The translations under genes were made by a program, and so were the position numbers. The notes beneath the pieces were generated by a model, which saw only the letters and a list, made by a program, of their open reading frames with translations, had not been told where the DNA came from and ran no database searches. A stretch of DNA of 64,000 bases from Lineus longissimus (lineage: Eukaryota; Nemertea; Pilidiophora; Heteronemertea; Lineidae). Location of the stretch: the NCBI RefSeq assembly GCF_910592395.1, contig NC_088324.1:8148953-8212952 (forward strand). The letters run 5' to 3'. Of the stretch, positions 23,130-34,399 are shown piece by piece. The number at the start of each line of letters is the position of its first letter. The first letter of the stretch is position 1.

Positions 23130-26100
23130 ACAGTCTCGAGAATTGTATAAGTGTTCCAAAAAATCACGCTGTTGCCATTATTCTGGAGTCTTCCCTTCAA
23201 AATATGTAAATATTGATTAAAACGATGTGGTTTCTGTATATGCTGTGTGTAGTGCTTTTCCATTCCATCTAGAGCCGCGACGTTTTGTACATACTTGTAG
23301 CATATGTATACGCGTATTGGTTCCTCTTGAATGGATGCTCTCGTTATATATAATTGTAATTTAATCAATGTCTAACTTATGCTTCTTAATGTTATTCGAT
23401 ACATTTCCATAAGAAATCTGTATATTATGAGCGAAGTTCTTTTGCTAAGATTGTTTCTCGATTGTCTCACCAGGAAACTTGTGTATTGGTAGTGCATCAT
23501 TATGGTACTACGAGACATTTCTGATTTGAAAAATTTCCGTTTTTCTCTGACAGATTGGGTTTATTTTCATTGTAGAAATGAAAGGACCTGCACCTCCGCT
23601 CTCTGTAAAACTTGAAAAATTTGAATCTGACAAAAAGAAAGGCATTTAGAGCCATATTTATTTTGGCCGAAAGTGCTTTTCCCAGTAAGAGCACACCCGA
23701 TCCCCTTTGCCCATGCCTGTGAATTGTTTGACCCCAGTCTTCTGATTTGCCCTGGCTGTACAGTCAAAAACTAATCAAAATCCATCACAGCTTATTGTTG
23801 ACAAGAGTTTATATTGATTTGAAAACCAGACAACTGTAAAAAGTTATGTTGCTGCTTATTTATCAATAGTTATTTTTCTGTCCAATTACACTTATTTTGG
23901 CAGAAGTGACGCTTACATTTGATCCAAAGTTGATCAAGTTTTAGCCATAATGGTGGTGCCAATTGTCAACTCCTAATCAAAATATTCTAACACAGATACT
24001 AACATTTATTATTCTTGACATGCTTTAGTCTAAATATTAGGATAGAGGTTCTCATCATCATTTCTGGCATAATTGCAGAGCTCTCAAATGAATGGTCACG
24101 ATAATAGGTTTTAAAAATCAGTAACTTTCGGGGATAAGAATGAAATTTTTGAGACAATTCCGTTTTAAATTGTGACAAAGCCTGTCCTTAAGGAATCCCT
24201 GCTGTATCATGAAATGAAACTTGTGCAATGTACATATGAAGTTTGTATATACGCCAAGTAGTTTATTTATCCGTCTTATATCAGTCGTGATCACATTCTG
24301 TAAAATCGCTTTAAAATTTATTTTCATGGTTGAAATTATGGCCGATAATTTTCAAAAGGGAAATCTTGTGTTCTGGAGCTAAAGATGGTATCCTTTAAGG
24401 GCTGTGTCGCTTTAAATGAACGTCAAAATTAAATTATTTCACACATGATACCATTTAAGAGAGCTCATCGTCACCTTTCCAATGAATGGTCACGATAGGA
24501 GGACATCTTTTCTCCTGAAAGTCGCTGGTTAAGTAGGCTACAGTGTCTGAGGCTGAATTCACTCGGACAGGTGGTCAGCCTTGACTCAGGAAGGTGGGTT
24601 ACCCTCGGTGAGGTGGTTGCCCATTCCACAGGGTGTGGTTACATTTGCTGTGAACAAATATGTGAGCTTTGGTCTTGCAGTGTTGCTTTATATTTTTAAA
24701 AACGTGTTCCCAAATTTAAAATGTAATGAGTTTTGCGATGGCGTCATCGTTTCACCCTTCTATAGCTTTCAATGTCTCCGCCCAATTCAATTGTTGATTT
24801 ATGTTTCTGCTAAAGCTTGTATTCTATCAATATAATCAAGATAAATAAAGACTTGGTCTTCATTTGTTCTTGATATAACATCTGTTTATTTTTCAATTCC
24901 ATTCTAGTGCTACAAAGAATGGATAACGACTGTGAGTCTTTGTCACTTCTTGACGATACATGTACATTGTTATATAGATTGGAGCCTATGATATTATACA
25001 GAGACTTTGTAGTGATATTTAGATCACCAAAACCATCAGAATATCTGTCTATGAATTCTGATCCCTTTAAAGGTATTATATTATTGTTATCATAAGGATT
25101 CCGATTGTTTTTTTGGAATTCGAGCAAGGTGGCTCATGTCATACTTTATTTTAGCATCGTAGGCTATTCGATTCGCTCAAAATAAACATCACAAAGTAAA
25201 TTTTCTATTGGAAAAACCAACGACATTTTGTCGTCTACCAAATATAAGTTGTAAGTTTTTAATTTTTAAAATAACTTTTTTCATGAAGCAAAATAAATGG
25301 TCGCAAAAATTTGCAGGCTTAAAGTTTACCTAAGCATAAGGCCTTTACCCTTTCAATTACCCCTGTATTAAGGGTTAAATCATACAGAAGAACATGTTAA
25401 TTATTGAATCTCAATCAAATTATATTTGAATCTCAAAGCCTTTGGAACAAGTTGTGAAAATCTTGGTACTGTCACATTGGGTGACTTTGAAGAGTAGGGT
25501 AACTTTGAACAGTGGGGTAACTTTGAACACGCGACTGCAGACAATTCTCAATTCTCAAGGGTGTTCAGAGTTACCCTATGTGGCGGTCATTCAATAATCA
25601 AGATGACATTGATGAAATAGAACTCTTTAACTTGAAATCTCATCGGTTTGCTGACAAAATGTGTATATACACACTGAATGTAAATTACAACAGTGTCATT
25701 GTTTAGACAGATAAACGACTTGAAATCATAATCTTTGGCGCCAACCAGCCTATATTTCGACCGGGGGACAAATTTGCCAGTCAGTTGTGCAGTGGATGCC
25801 AGCACGTTCCCTGCATCAGTCAGTTTCTTCACAAACTTCTGTCTTTATAATGTTTGTTTAACATATCAACATATCTGTGTTCTCTTAGATACCTGACATA
25901 TCGATGTGCTTTCTCTGTACAAATGTACTTAAAACTGTTCTGTGGTTGCTGTCCATTGCTCATACATTATTCTATCAAGAACCATTATCTATTCTTGAAA
26001 ATACGTGTTTTCAGTAATATACAGTATGCCTTAGTTATTTCATGATTTCATTTACTTGATTTACAAGCATTTGATTCAAAAATTCAAACAAATGCATAAT

Positions 26101-27357
26101 ATTCGAAAAAATTTTGATTCATTTGTTTTTACTTTCAAACTTAAACTTTTGAAAAGTTGAAATACATTCTTGAGTGTCTTACTTCGAATGTAAATATGAC
26201 CTTGAAACACAACTAAAAACACACAAAACAAATAATGAAATAACTATGGCTTGACAATGATGTAATTGTCTCTTGTGCCTGTAGTTTGATAACAATTGAA
26301 TTCCATCCTTTGTAGGTATGTTAAATATGTTTGCAAGAAAAAGAATGCGACTTATTGAATCCTTAAACCTAAAGTATGGAGGGCAGACCTGCTATGTTCC
26401 CCATTAGGAACCAGCTGTTATCCGCATATCAGCAAATCAATATCTTAGTCATAGGATATCTCTTATATCAATATCTATTGCACACCTCACACCCTTCAAA
26501 GACTTTCCAAAACACCTTGACTTCTCTGGTGCGCTTTTTACCATTCCTTTCCTTTAAGTTCATTGAAATGAGCAAATTTCACATCCTCCCAAAGCAGGCC
26601 GTTGCATCATTCTTAAAATAACTTCAATCAAAACCCTGCTGAAATTTGCCTGATTTGGAAATATTATCTTGGCCATTACATTGATGTGCATCACCCCACT
26701 GTCCAATCCTGAGTTAACCTAAAACTACCAATGATTTTCTGACCGCCACAAGCTTGTGTTTGAAGTCCAGTTTCAGCAGGGTTAAATGAGCGAGTGTATT
26801 TGAGGTGCGATCCAAGGGCCTGCTAGGGGAGGATGAAGTTTTTTCGTCTTATTGGCATATCTACTTATAAGAGTCTATAACAGTTGTTTATGTGTATATA
26901 AATGTTGATTTGTACAAGACTGCCTCGAGCGTCTTTCACTGTGAAAGGATCATGTAGGAAATTTGATAGGAATAAAATGTATGGTTGAAAGTGTCTTCGT
27001 GTTCCTATCTCGGGACGACAGCAGTCCAGGAAAAGAATGAATGAAACTGCCCCCCCCCCCCTGAGAAATTTGAAATGCAGATGTAGATGTAGACAACACC
27101 GCTCTTGGTTTGGAGTCCTCAGGTTGCGACAATTGTCTCTGACTTTCCCCTCTAATATCTTCGAAATTTTTCCCATGAACCTGGCTGTTTTTTCTTTACA
27201 TTGGGTACTTCATACAATTATCAAACGATCGGCGTTCTTCGATGTCACAAAAAATGTTTGTTATGGACCAACAACACCATTTTTAGATTGGACACCAGCA
27301 CGTTGGAAATGGAAAAAGAGGACAAACTGTACAGGGAGACCAATGATTGCCCCAATT
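23130..27357. other. Long AT-rich stretch without a supported gene
   Basis: Apart from the hairpin at 25479-25577 and short duplicated phrases such as aatgaatggtcacgata (near 24090 and 24480), I see no gene. AATAAA at 24843 and elsewhere have no gene in front. A run of 12 C lies at 27050-27061. Confidence 0.4.
25479..25577. repeat. 18-bp tandem repeat with matching hairpin arm
   Basis: Three units of gggtaactttgaacagtg start at 25479, 25497 and 25515. The sequence gtgttcagagttaccct at 25561-25577 is the inverted copy of the last unit (15 of 17 bases pair), so the segment can form a hairpin with a 30-nt loop. Confidence 0.75.
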
Positions 27358-27681
27358 ACGCATGCGCATGCAAGGCATGGTCAATGTTATATCAAATCCT
27401 TGTTAGCAGATCATGTGATCTTTGAGATTTCGCGGGAAATGAAATTGGTTTGAAACTGGTTTCAACCTCTGCCCAAACAAGAAATTTGTAGGTCTAATTT
27501 GATGGTGACCAACTAAGTGGTCCAGTCACCCGTCAGACAAGGATCCCGTTTTGCGCGCAATTGTTGCCATTTGAACTGCGCACGTGCGTTTGTTTACAGT
27601 TTCATTTCCCGCGAAATCTCAAAGATCACATGACTTGCTAACGCGGATTGGATATAACATCAACCCTCACGCATGCGCTTT
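27358..27681. promoter_or_regulatory. Inverted-duplicated SET promoter with E2F-like sites
   Basis: Arms of about 85 bp at 27358-27444 and 27600-27681 are inverted copies separated by 155 bp. The first 34 bp of each arm, counted from the centre outwards, are identical and include TTTCCCGCGAAAT, a good E2F-type site, then AAAGATCACATGA. Both arms end in gcatgcgc blocks. The right arm ends 25 bp before the SET start codon, so the pair forms a symmetric, possibly bidirectional, promoter. Regulation by E2F is an inference from the motif. Confidence 0.65.
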
Positions 27682-27706
27682 GCATTTCACTGCTCCTCGT
27701 GAAAAC

Positions 27707-27779
27707 ATGGCGACTCAAGCTAAAATTCAGAAGACTGAGACAAAAAATAATCATGATAATTCAGAGGACTTAGGCATGG
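27707..27779 (+). CDS. SET: SET exon 1
   Basis: ATG at 27707 (context aaaacATGG) gives [15 protein letters not shown] and ends one base into an Asp codon at donor catgg/gtaagag. This N-terminus corresponds to the variable first exon of SET isoforms. The frame is open further upstream, but no other ATG precedes this one in it. Confidence 0.85.
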
Positions 27780-30700
27780 GTAAGAGCTCGAAATGATATC
27801 AAACTATTCCTTAGAAAGTCTAGATGTCGACTGCATAATTCAATTAGGCCCGAGTAACGTACTTGCAGTGGTTTTCGGCCAAAATTCAGAGTGACATTGC
27901 TCAAAAATGGCCATGTGCATTTTGCTCATGCTTTGTCTCTTTGTGCTCACGCCGGTGCAGTTTCCTTGAAATTAGCGCCGGTTTTAGCAGTAAAATGTCA
28001 TTGGCCAGCAGCATTGTGTGCTTGTGGCACGTCCAGAGGCTTTGGCATTTGCGAAAAGGGCCTTATTGGACTAGAAAACCGTGTGTTTTGTGGTTGTTCT
28101 CAAATGTGAATGCCCAATTTTGTCTCCTTTTTTTGTTGGTGGGGCACATGATGGGGGCCACTCCGAGTCGTACTCCTGTGCATTTTTACCATTGCCTTGC
28201 TTCCTGATTGAGCTGTTAGGCTATCGTCCTGTGTGTCATGCAAGAACACACTGTTTCTGTTGCATGTAGATGTAGGTCAGGTCAACTTTTTGAATGCAGG
28301 CCCAAATACGTTACAGTAGCCTACAAAACATTGATTCTGTAAAAATCATGAATTTATCTCAACTCTGTACTAAAAAGTAGAAGAGGAAAGAAAAAAGTAT
28401 TTTACAGTCTGATTACGAATTGTGTTTTACGGTTTATTTTTAAATCTTGCATCAAAAGGTGTCTTCAGTCATCTGCTTGTTATGAGGTTGGGAGTTGTGG
28501 GGCTCATGAAGGGGGCGCTTACTTTTACTCGAAGAGTCTCAATAGTTTGAGTGATTGCCAGATGGGGTGGGTGGTTGTAGGACCTGTCGTGCTGGACAAG
28601 TTTTAGATGTATTAACGTTGTTCTTCCTTCTTTCAGACCGGGAACAGAAAAAAGAAGCTGCCTCAAAGATAGAATCAGTTCAACATGAAATCGACAATTT
28701 AAATGAGAAAGCTAGTGAAGAAATCCTCAAAGTCGAACAGAAATACAACAAATTACGGCAGCCCCATTTCCAGAAACGGTCAGAACTCATCGCTAATATT
28801 CCAAACTTCTGGGTGACAGCAGTATCCTTTCTGATGATGTATCGTCAACGTATTTCAATTTCAGCTGTGTTTCTGGAGTCTTTGTCCATTCCTTCAGTAT
28901 CAACATCGCCCTGGCAGGTGAAGTTCATTTGCCAGGTCTTACCCATTGCAAGAGATCTGAAAATTTGTCGTTTTGTGAACAACTTTCATGTTTCAATGGC
29001 GGAGGCACCGGCTTAGCGACACCCCCATCCCCCCTCATTTGCAGAAGGGATGAGTTCTCTTCAGATGGACAATTCTTCTTCTTGACCTAATCTCCTTCAA
29101 TTTGATATCAGACTAGTTACCGTCTCTGGGATCACCTCTGTTACTTGAGTAAGCAGATTCCTAAGATTTAGTGAAACTAAGAGCTAGCATATTGATGAAT
29201 ATTTACTTTACAAAATATGTGATCTATACGTGCGTTGCATTGTTGCCTTAACTCACCTCAAGTTTATAAACCATCCACAAGTGTCAGCCCTGTTGAATGA
29301 GGAGGACGAGGATGCCTTACAACATCTCACAAAGGTCGAGGTACAAGAGTTTGAGGATATCAAGTCAGGTTACAGAATAAACTTTGTAAGTATCGACGTC
29401 TGGGTCCATCTCTGAGCCAAATTATTTAAAAGTGTGCTTGTGTTTATGGTGCCCAGCACCCTGGTCCGAGAAGACTGAAAACCAAGTTTCTCTCTGAACA
29501 CAACTCAAGTTTCTCTCTGAACACAGCTCTATTATTGTTTATGGTGCCCAGAACCCTGGTCAGAGAAGACTGAAAACCAAGGTTCTCTCTGAACACAACT
29601 CAAGTTTCTCTCTGAACACAGCTCTATTACTGGTATGGTGCTCAGAACCCTGGTCCGAGAAGACTAAAAAACCAAGTTTCTCTCAACACCACTCTCTATT
29701 ATTTTCCACAAAGTAGTTGGCATATAAATGCTTTGAGAAAATCACAGTCTTCTCTCCTACTTGATGTATACAACATATTATTATAGTGCTCTTCTCTTTC
29801 AGTACTTTGACAAAAATCCCTTCTTTGAGAATGATGTTATAAGTAAAGAATTCCAGCTGACTGACGCAGGGGAACCATCATCAAAATCAACACCCATCAA
29901 ATGGTTAGCGGGACAGGTGAGTGAAATATTTCCCCAATCAAGTAGAGACAGGCTGCACATCTTGTTTTAAGATTGTGGAAGGGGACACCTCTATTACGGA
30001 TAACCTCTGTATTAGTATTAGAGACACTAGTTTTGGTCCCAAATTGGGTGTTTCCATTCAATTTGACCTCTCTAATCAGGACACCTCTCTATCAAGGACA
30101 GTTCTTCTCAGCCCCAAGGGTGTCCTTCATAGGGACGTTCTACTCTACATATGACAATAATCTTAAATTTCTTCTTGCAGGATCTAACAAAGCGGTCGCA
30201 GCAGACGAAGGACGGCAAGAAGCGAGTGCACGAAGAACAAGAGTCATTCTTCTGTTGGTTTACGGACCACGCGGACGCAGGCGCCGACGAGCTGGGGGAG
30301 GTGATCAAGGACGACATCTGGCCGAACCCACTACAGTATTATCTCGCCGCTGAGATCGAAGACACAGCTGATGGTGGGTAGCAGAGAGAATTGTTTTATA
30401 AACTGAGAGATTCGATTTAAGCGTAGAGATGTTCTTGACCAGGGTTCAAATTTGTTCACCCCTGATCTTTTTCACCTAAAAATGCAATAAAGGTCTTGTC
30501 AAATGGGTTAAGAGATGCACCTCAAGTCCGAAAAACTTTGCTGTTCATCTGCTAATGTTGACATTTATCACCAGGTTCTGGTAGTTGGTAACAAGACCCC
30601 CTGTTTGCCTATTTTGAATCTCCTCGAGTCCAAAAATTTTGTTGACGTTTATCACCAGGTAATTCTAGTTTGTAATGAATAATTTATAATTTAGTTATAA

Positions 30701-31090
30701 ACGATTTGTTTGTTTCAGATGATGAATTAGAAGAGGGCCTAGATGAGGATGAGGAAGACTTTGGAGAGGAGGAGGAGGAGGTAAGATCTTGACGTCATCG
30801 AAAGGCAGTATTTTGAACCTGTGTACATTTCATCAAAAATATATGAGCGAGCTATAAATTGACATCTCTGCTAATTTTTGGGTAGAGCAGGTTGTTGTGC
30901 GTTTCACTTGCATCGTTTCTCGGCACACCTTGAATCATGTGTGTGGATTCAGTCTCGCTGTAAGTGTAATCGTCTAAAAGAAAAGATAAAGCGACTCATT
31001 TCACCTTGTCTATTTCTCCAGGAAATCGATGATGAAGAAGAAGAGGAGGATGAAGATGAAGAGGCAGTCGAAGAGGACGAGGATGCATAG
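27707..31090 (+). CDS. SET: SET nuclear proto-oncogene / template-activating factor I (complete)
   Basis: Seven exons (27707-27779, 28637-28821, 29263-29385, 29803-29916, 30181-30373, 30719-30780, 31022-31090) join in frame to about 272 residues, close to the 277 of vertebrate SET isoform 2. SET is a NAP-family histone chaperone, part of the INHAT complex and an inhibitor of PP2A, mainly nuclear. Visible parts: a short N-terminal tail (1-25), the long dimerising helix (about 26-66, with [16 protein letters not shown]), the earmuff core (about 67-229, with [37 protein letters not shown]) and an acidic tail (34 of the last 43 residues are Asp or Glu). All introns are GT-AG. Intron 4 carries a MITE and intron 3 a tandem repeat. 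E2F-like sites lie upstream. Confidence 0.97.
28637..28821 (+). CDS. SET: SET exon 2
   Basis: The acceptor is cttctttcag, and the donor is gacagca/gtatcc (a weaker GTATCC site). It encodes the long backbone helix through IPNFWVTA and ends in phase 0. This is the most conserved piece of the N-terminal half. Confidence 0.93.
29263..29385 (+). CDS. SET: SET exon 3
   Basis: The 41-codon exon in phase 0 encodes [11 protein letters not shown] through [11 protein letters not shown], the start of the earmuff domain. Acceptor cacctcaag; donor ttt/gtaagt. Confidence 0.95.
29441..29700. repeat. 95-bp tandem repeat in SET intron 3
   Basis: About 2.8 units start tgtttatggtgcccag at 29441, 29536 and about 29631. 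Within each unit agtttctctctgaacacarc occurs twice, so there is also a shorter inner repeat. Confidence 0.92.
29803..29916 (+). CDS. SET: SET exon 4
   Basis: The 38-codon exon in phase 0 encodes [16 protein letters not shown] and SSKSTPIKW, part of the earmuff beta sheet. Acceptor ctctttcag; donor gacag/gtgagt. Confidence 0.95.
29982..30152 (-). mobile_element. MITE family A, copy 6, in SET intron 4
   Basis: A minus-strand copy: gacactagttttggtcccaa, then aatttgacctctctaatcag, aggacagttcttctcagccc and a worn end gttctactctac. It occupies most of the 264-bp intron and ends about 28 bp before the acceptor. Confidence 0.85.
30181..30373 (+). CDS. SET: SET exon 5
   Basis: Encodes [10 protein letters not shown], then EESFF-like [20 protein letters not shown] and [12 protein letters not shown], the histone-binding half of the earmuff, ending one base into an Asp codon. 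Acceptor tcttgcag; donor ctgatg/gtgggt. Confidence 0.95.
30719..30780 (+). CDS. SET: SET exon 6 (acidic tail, first part)
   Basis: A 62-nt exon rich in gag/gat/gaa codons, encoding [21 protein letters not shown] across the junction. Acceptor ttgtttcag; donor gaggag/gtaaga. Confidence 0.9.
31022..31090 (+). CDS. SET: SET exon 7 (acidic tail end and stop)
   Basis: Phase 0, 22 codons (EIDDEEEEE through EEDEDA) and TAG. The acceptor is tatttctccag. The tail is the histone- and PP2A-associated acidic region typical of SET. Confidence 0.92.
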   Translation, partial: EIDDEEEEEDEDEEAVEEDEDA

Positions 31091-31194
31091 ATCATCAAAT
31101 ATATGACATTTTGTAATTTTGTATCCAGGCAAAGATCATGGTCAACAACGTCAAGTGCCTCGCAAACGAGCAATTGAAATCGCTCCGACCTGCC

Positions 31195-31344
31195 ATAATT
31201 GCTGCAATGTGCAACAAAAAAATCTCTCATCTGGGGCTAAAACTGGCAATCATCGAGTTCAATGTTGATCGCATTTCAGTGCGATTACGGATTCTTTTCG
31301 TTGACACCTGCGATGACCACCGCAGACAGGCAACTTTTGTTGCA
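31195..31344 (+). repeat. Dispersed repeat B, copy 2, in the likely SET 3' UTR
   Basis: Aligns block by block with 8073-8220: ataattgctgcaatg, tctcatctggggctaaaact, gttgatcgca, gacacctgcgatgaccaccg and cagacaggcaactttt. If transcribed it would form part of the SET mRNA. Confidence 0.55.
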
Positions 31345-32096
31345 TGCAGTTCTGATCGCAAGTCGCAGCGCGTTGAATCGCTTGTTTACGGGCACTTTAC
31401 ACACACATTCCTAGAAAATAGCAGCATATGTGTGTTCTCTTCAGGATTAACTCCATGGTGGGCCGGCGGTCTATGGTTTCCACGACGGAATTCTTGGCGA
31501 GTGCTTCTCGTGGAAAACAAAACTTTGGCCTGCCCTGTTTTCATAATAAAGGTCAACACTATAACCATGTCTGCCCATCGCGATTAAGTTTCCCCCAGGC
31601 GCCATTTAGCTTTCTGTCAAAAAAAGGCCTCACTAAGTCTGTCTTTAAACCTGAGCCATGACTTCGAATGGAGGCTGTGCTGAGATCACTTTGAAGTCAC
31701 TGCTTGCACACCATAGGGCGAGGTTCTTGTAGTGCATCAGGTAGTGCATTTTGCGTTCATGCAATTGAGAAACGAGTCATCTCTGGTTGGATCTACACGC
31801 AGCCCAGTTTTAAGTTCTCCACCTGAAAGCTTTTTTGGAAAATTGCTCGAGTCTTCTAAGAATTAAAGCTGTAAATTTTCTCAGTTACACATGCATTTTG
31901 TTGTCTGTCGATTTCATAACATGGCTGGACAAGATCCAATGGTTTTGGTATTTTAATGAATTGTTTCTGCTGAAGAGGTCGCTGCTTTCTCGAGGAACAA
32001 CTGTTGATCTGGCTGGTTTCACTGCTCTCATGTTGTGCAATCTTCCAGTGAACTCTAAAAGTTACAAAATAATGCCAGGGACTTTCAATTACATGA

Positions 32097-32102
32097 AATA
32101 AA
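32097..32102 (+). promoter_or_regulatory. SET: Polyadenylation signal AATAAA, candidate for SET
   Basis: Canonical hexamer in catgaaataaatgac, about 1.0 kb after the SET stop. The site at 31545 is an alternative. Confidence 0.4.
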
Positions 32103-33039
32103 TGACAAAACTAGTTGCGTTTATGCCTGCATTTGTTTCTTGACATCAATTGTCATATAATTGGAAGCCCTGAATGTGCACTTGAATCAAGGTAGCCAGA
32201 CATTGTTGACAGCTGACAAATCTTAAAGTAGTCTTTTCCCTGCCCTCCGGTTGTGACCTTATCCTTGTAAAACGATTGAGATCAATTGAAAGTATCATCA
32301 AACACCACCCCTCTCCACTGATGCAGTTGTTATAAAGTTGGGCAACACCGAATTAGTGTGCATCATTTCTTGGGAACAGATTGGCAGAATCTCAAACCAT
32401 CAGCTTGAGTGGTCATGTGTTTCAGGTATCATCCTGAACTTCAGGATATCGCGGCCTGCTGTTCGCTTCTACCAAGCTCTTGACAACGTCTGGCCACCCC
32501 CACTCATTTCACCTCATCCTGTACATTTCATTTCATGCTCTGGTATATATAAACTGTGTAATGGTTGGTTTAAGATTATTCATGATATAAGTCTGGTAGC
32601 TTTATTGTCAAGTTTTATGTCATAATTTTTGTAGGATCGTCATCGGCAAAATGTTGGGGATGGTGGACAAACCTTTGGCTCTTGGTCACCATTTGGTCTG
32701 TCCCAGTGGTCTGAAATCAAAGTATCATCATCGTATTAGTATGTTCAGCAACTAGACCATCTCGGGAACTTGATTGATTTAAAAAAACATTTCCTGGTGA
32801 TACACTGAAGACCATCTTAGACACAACTTGTCCACTGTCCCCAACATTATCATTTATACCAGTAGAAAATAGTAATAATTGTGTAGATATCAAGTATTGC
32901 CCTCTATCCACTGACTGGTGTACTAAACTGAAGATCTGTTTCTTGACTATTGTGGTTTTTGTGCCGTTTACGTTCAATGTTTTAAAAATTCTCGCGTTGA
33001 CTTTCCAATCCTATTTTCCTTGTCTGAAGAGTTCTGGTG

Positions 33040-33060
33040 CACTGCCACCTGGTGGCAGTG
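33040..33060 (-). promoter_or_regulatory. CTCF-like motif inside a 21-bp palindrome
   Basis: On the minus strand CCACCAGGTGGCAG fits the CTCF core consensus CCASYAGRKGGCRS at all 14 positions. The site is also a near-perfect palindrome with 10-bp arms around one base, centred on the E-box-like CACCTGGTG. CTCF occurs in bilaterians; its binding here is an inference. Confidence 0.35.
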
Positions 33061-33709
33061 TGTTGTACTAATTCTGTGCTCAGTTTGTTTTCAAACCTGA
33101 CCAAGAGTACCGCACACTTTAAGCAACTAAATGTAACGGCAACTGTCGAGCGAAAAAGACCCCAGATTCGACTGACCATGCTCTGGCGCTCTGACTTTCG
33201 CTCTTGATTTTATCACCCGTGTATTCCGAACTTGACACGATGTGCTGACATGTTTTTTTTCGTCTCTTCTACTGCCATGTACATAACTGCCACCTTTAGT
33301 TCAAGTCTGGAAACATATCATAGATGAAATGTTAGTGTTAAGACCGTTGTTTTTAAAATGCCCGAAAGTGCGTCAACCTCAGTTGGCGACGGGGATGCGA
33401 GGCAAAACTGTTTTCTATTCTGCAATAATCATGATTGCGTGGTTGTTTTGGAAACTGTTTGAATTAAATTTTCAGTTTCATCTGAGAAGTGAACAAAAGA
33501 ATCTGAACTTTGTCTTCAGTTGCGTAAACTTGTAGAAAAAGAATAAAACAGTCCATCAAAATTTTAAAATGTTTTTTATTTTCGTTTCAATGATTCTCAG
33601 ATTGACCCTTTCCTGGTTGCTGTGTTTGAAAAAGAACTTGCAAACACAATATCCATGCAGGAGACCGGCACTTGTGTTCATCAGTCTGAAAGTCCCTCAC
33701 ATAATGCAT

Positions 33710-33743
33710 GGGATATTCGACGGACTGGGATATTCGACGGACT
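33710..33743. repeat. 17-bp direct repeat, two units
   Basis: gggatattcgacggact occurs twice in direct succession without mismatch. Confidence 0.85.
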
Positions 33744-34160
33744 GTGTCTATTATTGAGAGAGGTGTTGGGACCTCTCCCCTCTCCATTGAAGCAGTTCTT
33801 AGCAGGACAATCTACCACATGTGGTCACCAGTTGATTTTAGACCTGTTCAATTATGATCAATGCTAACTTTGCCATCAAAGTTCTTTATGACCTTGATGC
33901 ATTACTCCACTCCCCAATCGAGGCAATTCTTTATAATGTGATTGACAGTAAGGTATTGTCAGTGACCAATTGAACCCCTCTGATGATTCTGATCGGCTGC
34001 GTCACGTATATAAATTGGAGCCCTTTGTTTGGCAGTGGCCGGGGAAGCCGACGCGATCAATGACTTCGGCCGAGAAACCCCCGAGTTTAATGAAATGATA
34101 AGCAGCTGTGAACACATATCACATAACCATCCTCTCCAGCGACAAACAGGATCTTGATAT

Positions 34161-34188
34161 TGCCTACTACTGCAAAAAGTAGTAGGCA
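34161..34188. repeat. Perfect 11-bp hairpin
   Basis: tgcctactact and agtagtaggca are exact inverted copies around the 6-nt loop gcaaaa. It lies about 70 bp upstream of structured element C. Confidence 0.85.
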
Positions 34189-34244
34189 GCAGAAAGATTT
34201 TGCGCGTTGGGGTTACATCACGTCTTTCAACGCTACATTCCTTT

Positions 34245-34370
34245 TGCGAGGGGTGGAGTACACTCCGGACGCAGTGGACCGCGGCCTCGTCCCTCACCCT
34301 ATGAGACAGAATGAAAATGATGACGAAATGGACTGCCCCGAGAGTCTAGCTCGGGGCGGAGAAGCTTACT
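34245..34370 (+). ncRNA. Candidate structured element C, copy 1
   Basis: Shares ordered blocks with 56330-56475: ACTCCGGACGCAGTGGACCG, CTCGTCCCTCACCC, GAGAC, TGACGAAATGGACTG and AGTCTA, then GAGAAGC. The AGTCTA block sits in the loop of a 7-bp hairpin (CCCCGAG / CTCGGGG); in the other copy the same block is in the loop of a different stem (ACCAGG / CCTGGT). Conserved loop with changed but still pairing stem is what a structured RNA would show. It has no evident pol III terminator, and it matches no RNA family I know. Confidence 0.4.
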
Positions 34371-34399
34371 AGTATGTTGAAAGGCGCGAGAGGGGACGC

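Larger units (their letters stand above)
31091..32120 (+). other. SET: Probable SET 3' UTR
   Basis: No coding sequence follows the stop. AATAAA hexamers occur at 31545 and 32097 (and later at 33542), giving plausible ends near 31.57 or 32.12 kb. A copy of dispersed repeat B lies inside. Confidence 0.5.
32121..33990. other. No gene recognised
   Basis: No supported exon. It holds a CTCF-like palindrome (33040) and a 17-bp direct repeat, gggatattcgacggact, twice at 33710-33743. Confidence 0.4.

Noticed and set aside
27201-27425. 74-codon plus-strand frame upstream of SET
   Set aside because: It runs into the left promoter arm, has no donor, and the peptide is not recognised.
34245-34290. U1 snRNA relationship of element C (shared cactccgga)
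   Set aside because: The match is only nine bases; the 5' splice-site-binding end and Sm site of U1 are not present.
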